This document shows positions 54,473-63,467 of a stretch of 64,000 nt of DNA, one piece after another (position 1 is the first letter of the stretch; each line of letters begins with the position of its first letter). Made by a program: the position numbers and the translations under genes. Source of the stretch: Flavobacterium quisquiliarum (GTDB lineage: Bacteria > Bacteroidota > Bacteroidia > Flavobacteriales > Flavobacteriaceae); assembly GCF_019308285.1 (NCBI RefSeq), contig NZ_WWEM01000038.1:62001-126000 (forward strand), read 5' to 3'. The notes beneath the pieces are model-generated. The model ran no database searches. It worked only from the letters and a program-made list of their open reading frames with translations, and was not told where the DNA came from.

Positions 54473-55651
54473 ATGCAGACAAACCAGATTGAAAATTTCC
54501 TTTTTCAGGGAAAATTTGACGAGGCTAGAGAATGCCTAAATAACGGAGAAAATTTTAACGCACAATACCTTCAAAATAATTTTTCTCAAATCGCCGCCAA
54601 AATTATTGAAACCAAAGAAATTGATTTCATTGAAAGATTGATAAAAGCCGGTTTTATTGAAACCGACATCTATGAATTGGATAGTTTTGACAAATCTATC
54701 TTCAATTCCCTTTCCCGAAATATAAAAAATGATGAGGAATCTATTTCTTTCTTCAAAAAGATCTTATCGAAAGTGGATAATGTGAACGACGAAATCAGCG
54801 ATCAGACTTTATTGGGATATTGTATCGAGAAAGAAGCTGTTCCGGAAGTCATTAAAAGTTTAATAGAAGATTTTGGCTGTAATGCCAATTATAAAAGCAA
54901 TTCACAAGAAAATTTAATTCATAAAATTGTTAATAATTATTCTTTAAATGCTGAAAAAGGCACAGCGTATATTAAAACCCTTCTTGAAAACGGAGTTGAC
55001 ATCAATGAGAAAAATGTAGTTGGTACAACGCCTTTGATGTATGCCATTAAAAGACATAAAAAAGAATACATTCCGATGTTGTTAGAAAATGGAGCAGATC
55101 CAAATGAAAAAGACAATCAGGAAAACAGTTCTTTTTATTATGCTGTAGGCGAACAGTTTTCGATTCCGATGTATGAACTTTTGGCCGAATCGTCATCTAC
55201 AGATTTTAACAGCATCAACAAAGACGGTAGAACTTTACTAACTGAATTTATCCGAATGATGTCTGATTCTGAATATGATTTGAATTCTTTACAACGATTA
55301 TTATCAGATGGCGCCGACTTAAATCACTGTGCTACTTATTATGGAAATCCAAAATCGGGTATTGATTATATTGCCGAGAAAAAGTCGGGTATCCTAAAAT
55401 CAGCATTAGACAGCGGATCAATCGATGTTAACGAACAGGATAATCAGGGAAATACCATTTTACACAAAGTTTGTGCTTTCAATGTAAACTATGACGCAGA
55501 AGCTGCCAAAGAAATTTACAGAAAAGTAAAACTGCTTCTTGAAAATGGTGCTGATAAAGATATTACAAACGATAAGGATGAAACAGCTCTTACGCTTGCT
55601 TCGGGAGATAATTTGAAAATAAAAACTGTTGAGCTTTTAATGAAAGCTTAA
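54473..55651 (+). CDS. Ankyrin-repeat protein
   Basis: A 392-residue protein from the ATG at 54473 (MQTNQIENFLFQGKFDEA). A start at 54401 is possible but would lie within the repeated upstream region. Ankyrin-type repeats run from about residue 85 to the end, with clear ones at GTTPLMYAIKRHKKEYIPMLLENGADPN and the C-terminal GNTILHKVC and DETALTLASG. No other domain, no signal peptide. Probably binds a protein partner, unknown. Confidence 0.82.
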   Translation: MQTNQIENFLFQGKFDEARECLNNGENFNAQYLQNNFSQIAAKIIETKEIDFIERLIKAGFIETDIYELDSFDKSIFNSLSRNIKNDEESISFFKKILSKVDNVNDEISDQTLLGYCIEKEAVPEVIKSLIEDFGCNANYKSNSQENLIHKIVNNYSLNAEKGTAYIKTLLENGVDINEKNVVGTTPLMYAIKRHKKEYIPMLLENGADPNEKDNQENSSFYYAVGEQFSIPMYELLAESSSTDFNSINKDGRTLLTEFIRMMSDSEYDLNSLQRLLSDGADLNHCATYYGNPKSGIDYIAEKKSGILKSALDSGSIDVNEQDNQGNTILHKVCAFNVNYDAEAAKEIYRKVKLLLENGADKDITNDKDETALTLASGDNLKIKTVELLMKA

Positions 55652-55675
55652 ACTTCTCCGCTAGTAAAAAAACAA

Positions 55676-55828
55676 TTTAAACACATAGAAACATAGTTTT
55701 GAAACTTTAGAATTGTGTTGAAAAGAGAGCAAAAGAAACAAGTTTCCACACATAGCCAAACTATGTGAATTTGAATAAGTCAAACGCCTTCTTTAATTTT
55801 CAATAAACTATGTCTCTATGTGTTTAAA
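55676..55828. repeat. 24-bp inverted repeat with a smaller inner pair
   Basis: TTTAAACACATAGAAACATAGTTT at 55676-55699 and AAACTATGTCTCTATGTGTTTAAA at 55805-55828 match with one mismatch. A smaller CACATAGCC...AACTATGTG pair sits between. It occupies the gap between the two ankyrin genes. Confidence 0.65.
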
Positions 55829-55852
55829 ATAATTATATAAAACTAAGATTCT

Positions 55853-57202
55853 ATGTCAATGTCATTTATAATTGCCTGTGAAAACGGCAACCGAAAAATA
55901 GCTGAATTGTTACTTCAAAACAAAGAAGTAGATGTAAAATATACCGACGAAAAAGGAAGAACCGCTCTTCATTATGCCGCACACAGAGGTTATCTCGATA
56001 TTGTAAAAATATTAGCTGAAGACGGTGCCGATATCGATTATGAAGATCATGCAGGAGAAACACCTTTGTTTTTCGCTTGTCTTCAAAAACAAAAACAAAC
56101 TGCTTTGTATCTTTTGGATAACGAAGCCAAAATTGAAATTAACGATAAAAACGGTAACAGCCTGTTACATTTGACTGTACAGACGGCTCAAATCGAAATT
56201 GCAACAAAGTTGCTTGAAGCAGGGACTGACGTTAATCTTCTGAACAACAACGGAGAAACACCATTATTACTGGCTTCGGCAAGATTAAACCGAGAGATCA
56301 TCCAATTGCTTTTAGACAAAGGTGCAGACATTAATGTGACCGACAAACAAGGTAACACACCATTGCTTTATGCGTGTTATACCAAATCGATTCCGATGGT
56401 CACTTTACTTTTGGACAACGATGCCAATGTGAATCATGTCAATCATGCTGGCGAAAACGCTCTTTTGATCGCCTGTTATGAAACCAACCGAATGCTGGCC
56501 AAATTATTGGTCGAAAGAGGTGCCGATGTATTTACGTCAAACAACAACGGTTATTCTCCAATTTGGTATGCCTGCGCGAACAATCAAAAGGAAATTGTGG
56601 CCTTGTTTTTAGAAAATGGTGTTGATGTAAATTACAGCAAACCTGTCGCTGGCGATACTTCGTCAATGAATGATTATTTGGATTGGGTGGTAAGCGCTTC
56701 TAATATTTCGAATGAATCCAGTTTTTCATTAAACAACAGTTATACTTACGGCGGAGAAAGTCTGCTTCATGTCGCTACCAAAAAAGGAAACCTCAGCATG
56801 GTTAAATTACTTATTGAAGCTGGAGCGAATATTAATATCCAGGACGAATCTGGAAATACGCCTTTACATTACAGCGCCGCGAACGGAAAGAAAGATGTCG
56901 TTAAATATTTACTGGACAATAAAGCCGATGCTTCTATCGTAAATGTAAAAGAGCAAAAAGCAATTGATTATTCGAATGTAAAAGGTTTTAATGAAATTAC
57001 TGAGCTGATCTTGAAATATGCTCCTTCCGGAACAACTATTACGCCAATTCAAACTTCTAAAGCTGAAGAACCAAAAGCGGATGCTGGAAATGTCATGGAA
57101 GCAAAAAAGAAAGCTTTACTAGACTTAAAAGAGCTTTTGGATGCGGGAATTTTAACTTCAGAGGAATTTGATGCGGAAAAAAGTAAAATTCTGAAAGGAT
57201 AA
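55853..57202 (+). CDS. Ankyrin-repeat protein with C-terminal SHOCT domain
   Basis: A 449-residue protein: about ten ankyrin repeats (residues 5-390), e.g. GRTALHYAAHRGYLDIVKIL and GNTPLHYSAANGKKDVVKYL, then a Lys/Glu linker and a SHOCT domain at the C-terminus (about 418-449, LLDLKELLDAGILTSEEFDA). SHOCT is a short C-terminal helical hairpin found on many phage and membrane-linked proteins and may mediate oligomerisation. No signal peptide. Confidence 0.85.
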   Translation: MSMSFIIACENGNRKIAELLLQNKEVDVKYTDEKGRTALHYAAHRGYLDIVKILAEDGADIDYEDHAGETPLFFACLQKQKQTALYLLDNEAKIEINDKNGNSLLHLTVQTAQIEIATKLLEAGTDVNLLNNNGETPLLLASARLNREIIQLLLDKGADINVTDKQGNTPLLYACYTKSIPMVTLLLDNDANVNHVNHAGENALLIACYETNRMLAKLLVERGADVFTSNNNGYSPIWYACANNQKEIVALFLENGVDVNYSKPVAGDTSSMNDYLDWVVSASNISNESSFSLNNSYTYGGESLLHVATKKGNLSMVKLLIEAGANINIQDESGNTPLHYSAANGKKDVVKYLLDNKADASIVNVKEQKAIDYSNVKGFNEITELILKYAPSGTTITPIQTSKAEEPKADAGNVMEAKKKALLDLKELLDAGILTSEEFDAEKSKILKG

Positions 57203-57255
57203 TCTTTTTATATTTTCTGACAAGTTCAATGCAATAAAAACCTAATAATCATTCT

Positions 57256-57780
57256 ATGACTCAAATTATTTCTAAAGAAAACCGTATAGATGAGCTTTTA
57301 AACTTTGGATTTCCAAAAGAATTTATAGAAAACATAGGAAATATTCCTGAACTAGCCTATCGTGTGCAAGATGCAGAAGGAGCTTATTTTTATTTACCAA
57401 CGATATTGAACTATACCATTCTAAATGGAAAAAGAATTATTCCAATTTACGGTTCAGGAGAAAGTTTTTGGACTATTATTGATGATAATGAGTCCCAAAA
57501 AATTATAAAATTTGAACTGGAATGTGATCAGATTTATATCGATTATGGAAATAATTGGGAATTACTACTTATGGACATCATGATTGAATATTTTGATGAT
57601 CATATTGATGATGAAATTAGCATTGAAAAATTCCAGTTGGTAGCCAATAAAATAGGATTTAGTAAAGCCGAAGCGTTATTCAAATTAAGAAATCTTTCGA
57701 TAGACGAATACAACGAGAAATATGAAGATATGGAGCTATGGCGAAATGAAATAGCACAAGAGTTGAAAATACTGAATTAA
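57256..57780 (+). CDS. Small acidic protein, possible SUKH/immunity-type
   Basis: A 174-residue very acidic soluble protein. The start EL-LNFGFPKEFIENIGNIPE and the beta segment RIIPIYGSGESFWTIID recall SUKH (SMI1/KNR4) immunity folds, but the match is loose. The rest is helical with many Glu/Asp. It is the first of a series of small unrelated genes that look like orphan immunity genes. No toxin adjacent. Confidence 0.5.
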   Translation: MTQIISKENRIDELLNFGFPKEFIENIGNIPELAYRVQDAEGAYFYLPTILNYTILNGKRIIPIYGSGESFWTIIDDNESQKIIKFELECDQIYIDYGNNWELLLMDIMIEYFDDHIDDEISIEKFQLVANKIGFSKAEALFKLRNLSIDEYNEKYEDMELWRNEIAQELKILN

Positions 57781-57797
57781 GAATAAAATAGTAAAAT

Positions 57798-58238
57798 ATG
57801 ACAACCCAAATTAAAACAATCATTACCAATCTTGAACAATACATTCAAAAAGCATACGAAACGGGAGATAAATATGAATTTATAGATCCTGCTTACGAAA
57901 TACGTGACGAATTGGAAGCGATGGAAGATAATTTCAACGCAATAGAACCCATTTTTGAGCTTATTGAACGTAGTCCGGATATAGATTATGGCGGGCCAGG
58001 CCCGTTAGGCAGTTTTATGGAAAATCATTATAAAAACGGATACGAAGAATTGCTTTTACAATCTATTGAACGTAAACCAACAGAATATACTTTGGGCTTA
58101 TTACATCGTCTGATAAACGATGACAATAATGCTGAACATCAAAAATACCTGGACGTAATGAAGAGTATTTCTTTAAATACAGCATATCCGCAAAATATTA
58201 TTGATAATGCAAAAGACAGTTTGACCTATTTTGAATAG
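57798..58238 (+). CDS. Small acidic protein, immunity-type
   Basis: A 146-residue helical acidic protein. The block PDIDYGGPGPLGSFMENHY followed by YEELLLQSIERKPTEYTLGLL resembles a family of short proteins common in polymorphic-toxin immunity arrays (GxPGPLVHFxE...KPTxxTLWMLNR). I cannot name the family with certainty. It begins 18 bp after the previous gene, so the two are co-transcribed. Confidence 0.5.
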   Translation: MTTQIKTIITNLEQYIQKAYETGDKYEFIDPAYEIRDELEAMEDNFNAIEPIFELIERSPDIDYGGPGPLGSFMENHYKNGYEELLLQSIERKPTEYTLGLLHRLINDDNNAEHQKYLDVMKSISLNTAYPQNIIDNAKDSLTYFE

Positions 58239-58243
58239 ATCAA

Positions 58244-58329
58244 AGATTAGATTTCAAAGAACTTGTCGATTCCGACATTTTAGCTTCGGAAGAATTTGAT
58301 GATGAAAAAGTAAAATCTTAAAAGTGTAA
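58244..58329 (+). pseudogene. Remnant of a SHOCT-domain gene (frameshifted)
   Basis: Between the gene ending at 58238 and the lipoprotein at 58350 there is an orphan coding fragment: LDFKELVDSDILASEEFDDEK, clearly homologous to the SHOCT end of the 55853 gene. The frame has a stop at 58232 upstream and no start. As written it ends at 58321; adding one A in the run after GAT-GAA restores SKILKV and a stop at 58327, parallel to SKILKG in the intact copy. So this is the tail of a second SHOCT gene whose body is gone. Confidence 0.75.
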
Positions 58330-58349
58330 ATTATAAACGAACTCAAAAA

Positions 58350-58892
58350 ATGAAAAAAATCTTAAATACCACAACTCTATTTTTAGTATTAATCGCGACA
58401 GCACTCGTTTCTAGCTCTTGCAACAACCTTTCGCCAGAAAAAACCTTTGAAATCGCAGCGTTAAATGCAAACCTGTTGTCTCGTTTTGGCAGTAAAGAGA
58501 TAAATGAAAAACTACAATCGGAACCACAAATTTATGATGAAGGCCAGAAAAAGATGATTCCTTCTTCTTATTATGATGCCTTTAAGTATGATATAAGCAA
58601 TCTAGAAACGAGATTTCAAACTATTAAAGATATAGCCGAAGACGATGACAATAAAGAATTTCTTCAGGCATCAAAAGATTTGTTTACTTATGCAATCGCG
58701 AAACAAAAAGAAGGTTATCTGCCCATTGCGAAAATGAAAGACGAAAAAGCCTCTCCTGAACAAATTGAAAAAGCAATTGCCGATTTTGACGCTTCAACCC
58801 AAAACGACATAGATGCCAAGTTTACAAAATTGATGAATGAGGCAAAGGCATACGCAGAAAAACACAATATTAATGCTAAAATTGGAATTTGA
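58350..58892 (+). CDS. Lipoprotein, unknown
   Basis: A 180-residue protein with a signal peptide and lipobox VSSSC (Cys24). The mature part is helical and acidic and of no recognised family. It may be a periplasmic or outer-membrane-anchored factor. It lies between the SHOCT remnant and another lipoprotein gene (61 bp). Confidence 0.72.
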   Translation: MKKILNTTTLFLVLIATALVSSSCNNLSPEKTFEIAALNANLLSRFGSKEINEKLQSEPQIYDEGQKKMIPSSYYDAFKYDISNLETRFQTIKDIAEDDDNKEFLQASKDLFTYAIAKQKEGYLPIAKMKDEKASPEQIEKAIADFDASTQNDIDAKFTKLMNEAKAYAEKHNINAKIGI

Positions 58893-58953
58893 AAAATTCT
58901 GAAAATATAAAATTTAGAGATTTTTTTAAGCGAGTGCACCAGAGATTCAAAAA

Positions 58954-59682
58954 ATGAAAACAAAATTCATCTTTATAATTACAGTACTAGCTGTATTAAA
59001 TTCTTGTAGTAAAAGAAATAATCCTGTTGTTGCAACAGAAACACCAACTGCTGATACTACAACGACAGAAAGTTATTTCAACTCTGATACCACTTTATTT
59101 GCTAAAGGACATTCATTCCAAGTTACAACCATTGACCCTGATTTAGAAAATAGTGATACGCTTTTGGTCATGGTTAAAAAAGACTCTTTAAAAATTTTTC
59201 AGACCTACATTGAAAAAGGAGGACTTTATAATCATGAATTTATAGATTTTAATAATGATGGTAATTTTGACATCCTTTTTTCTCGTGGAGACCAGAGAGG
59301 CGAACATGAACTTTATTTGTATGATTCATTAAATACTACGTTTGTAAAATCCAGAGGTTTTGAACGTATCCGTGAGTATGTTCGACTAAAATCTAACTCA
59401 AATTATTGGTATAGCTATAGTCGGGCAGGTTGCGCTGATATGAATTGGACAAGCAAGCTGTTTACTTTCAAAAATTTTGAGACAGTTGAACTAGGCTATA
59501 TCTATGGAAAAAATTGTGAAGATGAAGAAGAACCGCAAAGTATTCAGATTTCCAAAGTACTTAAGAATGATGAAAGCAATTTAAAATTGACAAAAAAACT
59601 CCCGTACTCAGTCTTAGATGATACAGACAAATGGAATTTCATTGAAGAATATTGGAATAAGAACTATCAGAAGTTCAGATAA
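58954..59682 (+). CDS. Lipoprotein with FG-GAP-like segment
   Basis: A 242-residue protein with a lipobox (VLNSC, Cys18) and a Thr-rich linker. Around residue 93 it has IDFNNDGNFDILFSRGD, like the calcium-type DxNxDGxxD repeats of VCBS/FG-GAP proteins, followed by EHELYLYDS. Function unknown. The gene is followed by the first copy of the 94-bp repeat. Confidence 0.7.
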   Translation: MKTKFIFIITVLAVLNSCSKRNNPVVATETPTADTTTTESYFNSDTTLFAKGHSFQVTTIDPDLENSDTLLVMVKKDSLKIFQTYIEKGGLYNHEFIDFNNDGNFDILFSRGDQRGEHELYLYDSLNTTFVKSRGFERIREYVRLKSNSNYWYSYSRAGCADMNWTSKLFTFKNFETVELGYIYGKNCEDEEEPQSIQISKVLKNDESNLKLTKKLPYSVLDDTDKWNFIEEYWNKNYQKFR

Positions 59683-59750
59683 GGTTTATGTTAGATTGAA
59701 TAGCTAAAAAAATCTTTTGTCAAAACATTAAAAGTAAACTTTCCTACTCC

Positions 59751-59844
59751 CTTTTTAAGTTTATTAAAAACTTATTCTAATACAAAAAGAGCCTTTCACG
59801 GCTCTTTTTGCGTTTTGCATTTCATACGTTTATCAGATTCGGCT
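59751..59844. repeat. 94-bp repeat, copy R1, with a perfect hairpin
   Basis: Contains the stem AAAAAGAGCC-TTTCAC-GGCTCTTTTT (59784-59809), a good intrinsic terminator for the lipoprotein gene. Copy R2 at 60547-60640 differs by only about two bases over 94. A diverged R3 lies at 63594-63671. Confidence 0.9.
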
Positions 59845-59949
59845 TTAATATCATAAACTTGATAGCGCTAATTTGTAGTTTTATCAACCACGACATGAAA
59901 TTTGGCAATTACAAGGAAAATATTTGGAAGTGTAACACAAGATTCGAAC

Positions 59950-60528
59950 ATGACAAAATTGAAGTTTGAACATACCACCTGCAAGGAAAACTTACGAAAA
60001 GAAACCCCTTTTAAAGACCTTATCACATCTAAATTTGTCATTTATTTAGTGGTTTTAGTATTGGTATATTTATTTGCACTACTATTATTTTACATCAATC
60101 CGCTTTTTGATTTTGGTTTATTTGGTTTCTTTGTAGCAGTCGGTTCATGGAGTTTGTTTTACACGGTATCACAAGATATTATAAACCAGAATCTGTTTGC
60201 GCAATTTTTTTCATTAAGTTTTATTATTATCCTTTTCAGCGGAATCCTTATCCTTTTAACAGAAAGCAGTTTTTATAATTTCATTATCACAGGATATCCG
60301 CTTCTTTACATTCTTTTCTTTCGCCTGTTATTGTTGCTGTTTTATAAAGATTTTGCAACCACTTATACAAAACCAACCATTCTTTTTGCATCAAGATACA
60401 GCAAGTGGACGCATGAAAACGCAGACCGTTCCTATATTGTTACCAAAAAAGAACTCCTATTTTCCAATTTGCTTTTTTTTGGAACTCCTGCCATTGCTGG
60501 TTTGATTGCCTATTTTATAATTGTGTAG
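59950..60528 (+). CDS. Small polytopic membrane protein, unknown
   Basis: A 192-residue protein from the ATG at 59950 (MTKLKFEHTTC). A TTG at 59902 extends it by 16 residues but is not favoured. It shows about five hydrophobic helices (about 30-50, 55-75, 85-105, 110-135 and the last 25 residues). No motif recognised. It lies exactly between repeats R1 and R2, like a cassette. Confidence 0.65.
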   Translation: MTKLKFEHTTCKENLRKETPFKDLITSKFVIYLVVLVLVYLFALLLFYINPLFDFGLFGFFVAVGSWSLFYTVSQDIINQNLFAQFFSLSFIIILFSGILILLTESSFYNFIITGYPLLYILFFRLLLLLFYKDFATTYTKPTILFASRYSKWTHENADRSYIVTKKELLFSNLLFFGTPAIAGLIAYFIIV

Positions 60529-60546
60529 TAAACTTGCTAATTCCAA

Positions 60547-60640
60547 CTTTTTAAGTTTATTAAAAACTTATTCTAATACAAAAAGAGCCTTTCACGGCTC
60601 TTTTTGCGTTTTGCATTTAATAGGTTTATCAGATTCGGCT
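60547..60640. repeat. 94-bp repeat, copy R2, with the same hairpin
   Basis: The hairpin is at 60580-60605. The two copies have almost the same length and bases and flank the membrane-protein gene. R2 also provides a terminator for that gene. Confidence 0.9.
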
Positions 60641-60702
60641 ATTAAATAAACAACAAATCGAAAATACATCTGAGGTGGTCAGAAGGAAGGAATTAAAGGG
60701 AA

Positions 60703-61008
60703 ATGAATAACAATATAAAACTCTATCAATTTCTAAAGGAAGAAACCGGTAAAACAATTACGGACACTTCGCCCAATTGGAAAATTGAAAAAGATTTAGG
60801 GATTTATGGAGACGAAGCCGAAGAATTTATAACCCGTTTTTCAAACAAGTTTAATGTAGATATAAGCGATTTTGATTTTGTCGCATATTTTAATTCCGAA
60901 ACAGACGTCATAAGCTTGCTCATAAGCCGTCTTTTTTATAAAAAAGAGAAAAAAGAACTGACAATAAACGATTTAAGAGAAGCTATAAAAAAAGGAAAAT
61001 TGACATAA
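60703..61008 (+). CDS. DUF1493 (acyl-carrier-like) protein
   Basis: A 101-residue protein that matches DUF1493: a segment with TSPNWKIEKDLGIYGDEAEEFI, then a helix, then FDFVAYFNSET. DUF1493 proteins resemble acyl carrier proteins without the usual Ser motif and are common next to immunity-type genes. Function not established. Confidence 0.75.
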   Translation: MNNNIKLYQFLKEETGKTITDTSPNWKIEKDLGIYGDEAEEFITRFSNKFNVDISDFDFVAYFNSETDVISLLISRLFYKKEKKELTINDLREAIKKGKLT

Positions 61009-61122
61009 ATAGCGCAGTCTTGCGAAAACCGAGCATACACTTATCAATTAACTAGTGACATTAATAAAAACACACAAAGAAAAGCGCCAGACAAATAAAC
61101 GAACAACACAACCAATTATAAA

Positions 61123-62139
61123 ATGGAAGACAAATCAATATTAGATATCGAAATAAACAGCGCAAAAGATATTGCGTTTTTAAAAGACATTAATCTTGAC
61201 GAGATTGAAGATTTACGTTTATATGTTTTTTGCCCAATTCCACTTCGGTTTTTAAAAAATTTCAAGAACCTTAACAGACTTTTAATTGGTGGAAGCGTAA
61301 AAGACTATTCGCCGGTTTCAGACTGTACAACTTTAGAAACTTTATATATTTCAACCAGCGGTGCCATTGATAATTTAGATTTCATAAAACCTCTTTCTAT
61401 CAAAACCTTGGAGTTAGAATGTTTTAGAACAAAAGCAAAACCGTTTATTATTCCAAATTTAGAAACGATTGAATCGCTGAGCATCTCAAGTGTTTCAGCA
61501 ATTGTTGATTTGTCTTTCTTGTCTGAGTTTGCAAACCTGAAAAAACTCTCTCTTTTTGAACAGCAGTCAAAAGTGTTATTCGACTTTACAAAACTAAAGA
61601 AATTACAGGTTTTGCATCTTACCAATATGTTTCATTTAAAAAACTTTCAGGAGTTAAAAACAAAATGCAATTGCCTACAAAAACAAACAATGAAACGAAA
61701 AAAATATTTAGGAGCTGTATTTGCAATTCCAACAACAAAAAAAGAATATTTAACAGGTATTGTAGTAAGGGAACAAGGTAGTATTCTTTTGGGTTACTTT
61801 TTTAAAACAATCTATCAAACTCCACCAAATCAAGATATAATAGACACCATCATTAATGACGATATTCTCTATATAAAACAAGTAAGCAATATGGGTTTAA
61901 AAGATGGTTCGTGGAAAGAAATCGGACAACTTGAGATAGATAAAAGCAAATGGATAATACCAGTTTTTACACTTCAAGACATCCTAACAAAGGAGTTTTA
62001 TGCTGTACAAGTAAACGAAAAATTAGACGAAATTGCTAAAAAAAGAATTACTGAAGAAGAAAGTAAAAATATGTATAAAACCGGTTTAGCCGGAAGTATT
62101 TTTATGGAAGAGTTTCTATCCATGTTAATTTATAAATAA
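61123..62139 (+). CDS. LRR domain joined to an Imm26-like immunity domain
   Basis: A 338-residue protein. Residues about 1-185 are leucine-rich repeats (e.g. LNRLLIGGSVKDYSPV, LSEFANLKKLSLFEQ). From Met190 a different domain starts, MKRKKYLGAVFAIPTTKKEY, with GYFF and GSWKEIGQL, which matches the Imm26 (DUF-type) immunity fold to the end. The LRR part stops mid-repeat at FQELKTKC, so the protein looks like a fusion created when an immunity gene replaced the 3' half of an LRR gene. Confidence 0.72.
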   Translation: MEDKSILDIEINSAKDIAFLKDINLDEIEDLRLYVFCPIPLRFLKNFKNLNRLLIGGSVKDYSPVSDCTTLETLYISTSGAIDNLDFIKPLSIKTLELECFRTKAKPFIIPNLETIESLSISSVSAIVDLSFLSEFANLKKLSLFEQQSKVLFDFTKLKKLQVLHLTNMFHLKNFQELKTKCNCLQKQTMKRKKYLGAVFAIPTTKKEYLTGIVVREQGSILLGYFFKTIYQTPPNQDIIDTIINDDILYIKQVSNMGLKDGSWKEIGQLEIDKSKWIIPVFTLQDILTKEFYAVQVNEKLDEIAKKRITEEESKNMYKTGLAGSIFMEEFLSMLIYK

Positions 62140-62220
62140 TTCTGGCAATCTTTCAGATTAAATGGTTTTATAAAATAGAAAGTAATTATAACAGCTATAA
62201 ACCAAAATAATCCCACAATT

Positions 62221-62940
62221 ATGAAAATAAATACACTTTTGTTATTATTCATACTGAGCAACTGCTGTTTAGCTCAAAATAATAATTGTACGAAACTAAA
62301 CGAATCAATTATTCAAGGAAATAATTCCCTTTCTGAAAAATTAATTGGTAAAATACCTGATGTAAATTGCAGAACAGACGTTTCTCCTTTATCAACAGCT
62401 TGTTTGTATGGTAATTTAAATATTGTTCAATTGCTGATAAAAAAGGATGCTGACGTAAATTTAATTCAATACAATAATGATAATAAATCAGAAGGTAGTG
62501 CAATATTCAGTGCATTATCAATTTGCCCTCAATCACTTGACCCTATATTAATTGATGTAGCAAAATTAAGCTTAAATAAAGTTGCAAAACCAAAATCGTG
62601 TTCCATTAAAACGAAAAATGAAATTGCCCTGCTTTTAATTAAAAGCGGAGCAAATTTAGATATAAAAACAGAAGATAATACAACCGTGCTAATGGCCTCA
62701 GCTATGAACAACAGGCATCAATTAATACCATTAATTTTAAAAAAAGGTTTAAATATTGATGCTCAAAACAGCTATGGCAATACAGCACTTATTTACGCAG
62801 TTTATTCTGGAAATATAGAAACAGTCAAGTGTCTGGTTAAAAACAAAGCAAATTTACACGTTAAAAATAATTTAGGCAAAACAGCAATTGATATAGCAAA
62901 AGAGAATAATGCTGAAAATATTTTACAATTATTACAATAA
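62221..62940 (+). CDS. Exported ankyrin-repeat protein
   Basis: A 239-residue protein with a signal peptide (about 1-18, ending CLAQ) and three to four ankyrin repeats (about 40-235), including YGNTALIYAVYSGNIETVKCL. It is probably periplasmic. It belongs to the same ankyrin-rich tail as the 54473 and 55853 genes but is exported. It differs in sequence and is not a simple copy. Confidence 0.8.
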   Translation: MKINTLLLLFILSNCCLAQNNNCTKLNESIIQGNNSLSEKLIGKIPDVNCRTDVSPLSTACLYGNLNIVQLLIKKDADVNLIQYNNDNKSEGSAIFSALSICPQSLDPILIDVAKLSLNKVAKPKSCSIKTKNEIALLLIKSGANLDIKTEDNTTVLMASAMNNRHQLIPLILKKGLNIDAQNSYGNTALIYAVYSGNIETVKCLVKNKANLHVKNNLGKTAIDIAKENNAENILQLLQ

Positions 62941-62975
62941 TTCTACTAAAAAAAGTAATTCATCCATAAGCAACT

Positions 62976-63467
62976 ATGAATTTTGATATACATTAAAAAA
63001 AAAAAAACTATAAGGAACAATTCTCGGAAGATGAATATGAAGATGCTACAGAGCTCTTTCTTATTTTAGAGGAGTTTAAGTTTCTGTATGTTGGTTATAT
63101 TAAATTAGATTTTGGAAACAATAAAATATTAAAAATAGATTATGATTTTGAATTTATTGTAGAACACACGGAGTTTCTGGAAATATTAGATTATCTAAAT
63201 AATGAAAAAATAATTAAATACACTATTTGGGTTTGCGAACAAGGAGCAGATTATTACCTAAATCATGAAAAAAACAATGATTTTATAATTGTTTCTATTG
63301 TTAAAGGTAAAAATAGCGGACTAGATAGTAATGAATTCAAAGTTACTGTCCTAATTGATGATTATAGAAAGGAATGGGAAAGATTATTTAAAAAATTATT
63401 TTCCTTTATCACAACTAAACTTCCAAAACATAAAGATACAATCGCAAGATTATATCCAGATTTTTAA
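62976..63467 (+). pseudogene. Broken small gene (in-frame stop after six codons)
   Basis: The frame opens with ATG at 62976, reads MNFDIH and then meets TAA at 62994 just before a 13-A run (62995-63007, with neighbouring As). The same frame then runs open for about 157 codons to the TAA at 63465, with no Met in it. The downstream protein is acidic, small-domain in style (KFLYVGYIKLDFGNNK, YTIWVCEQGADYY). It looks like one more immunity-type gene killed by a mutation near the poly-A run. A GTG/TTG restart is not excluded. Confidence 0.6.

Noticed and set aside
59895..59968. 24-codon frame starting at ATG 59895
   Set aside because: It is too short, overlaps the start of the membrane-protein gene, and matches nothing.
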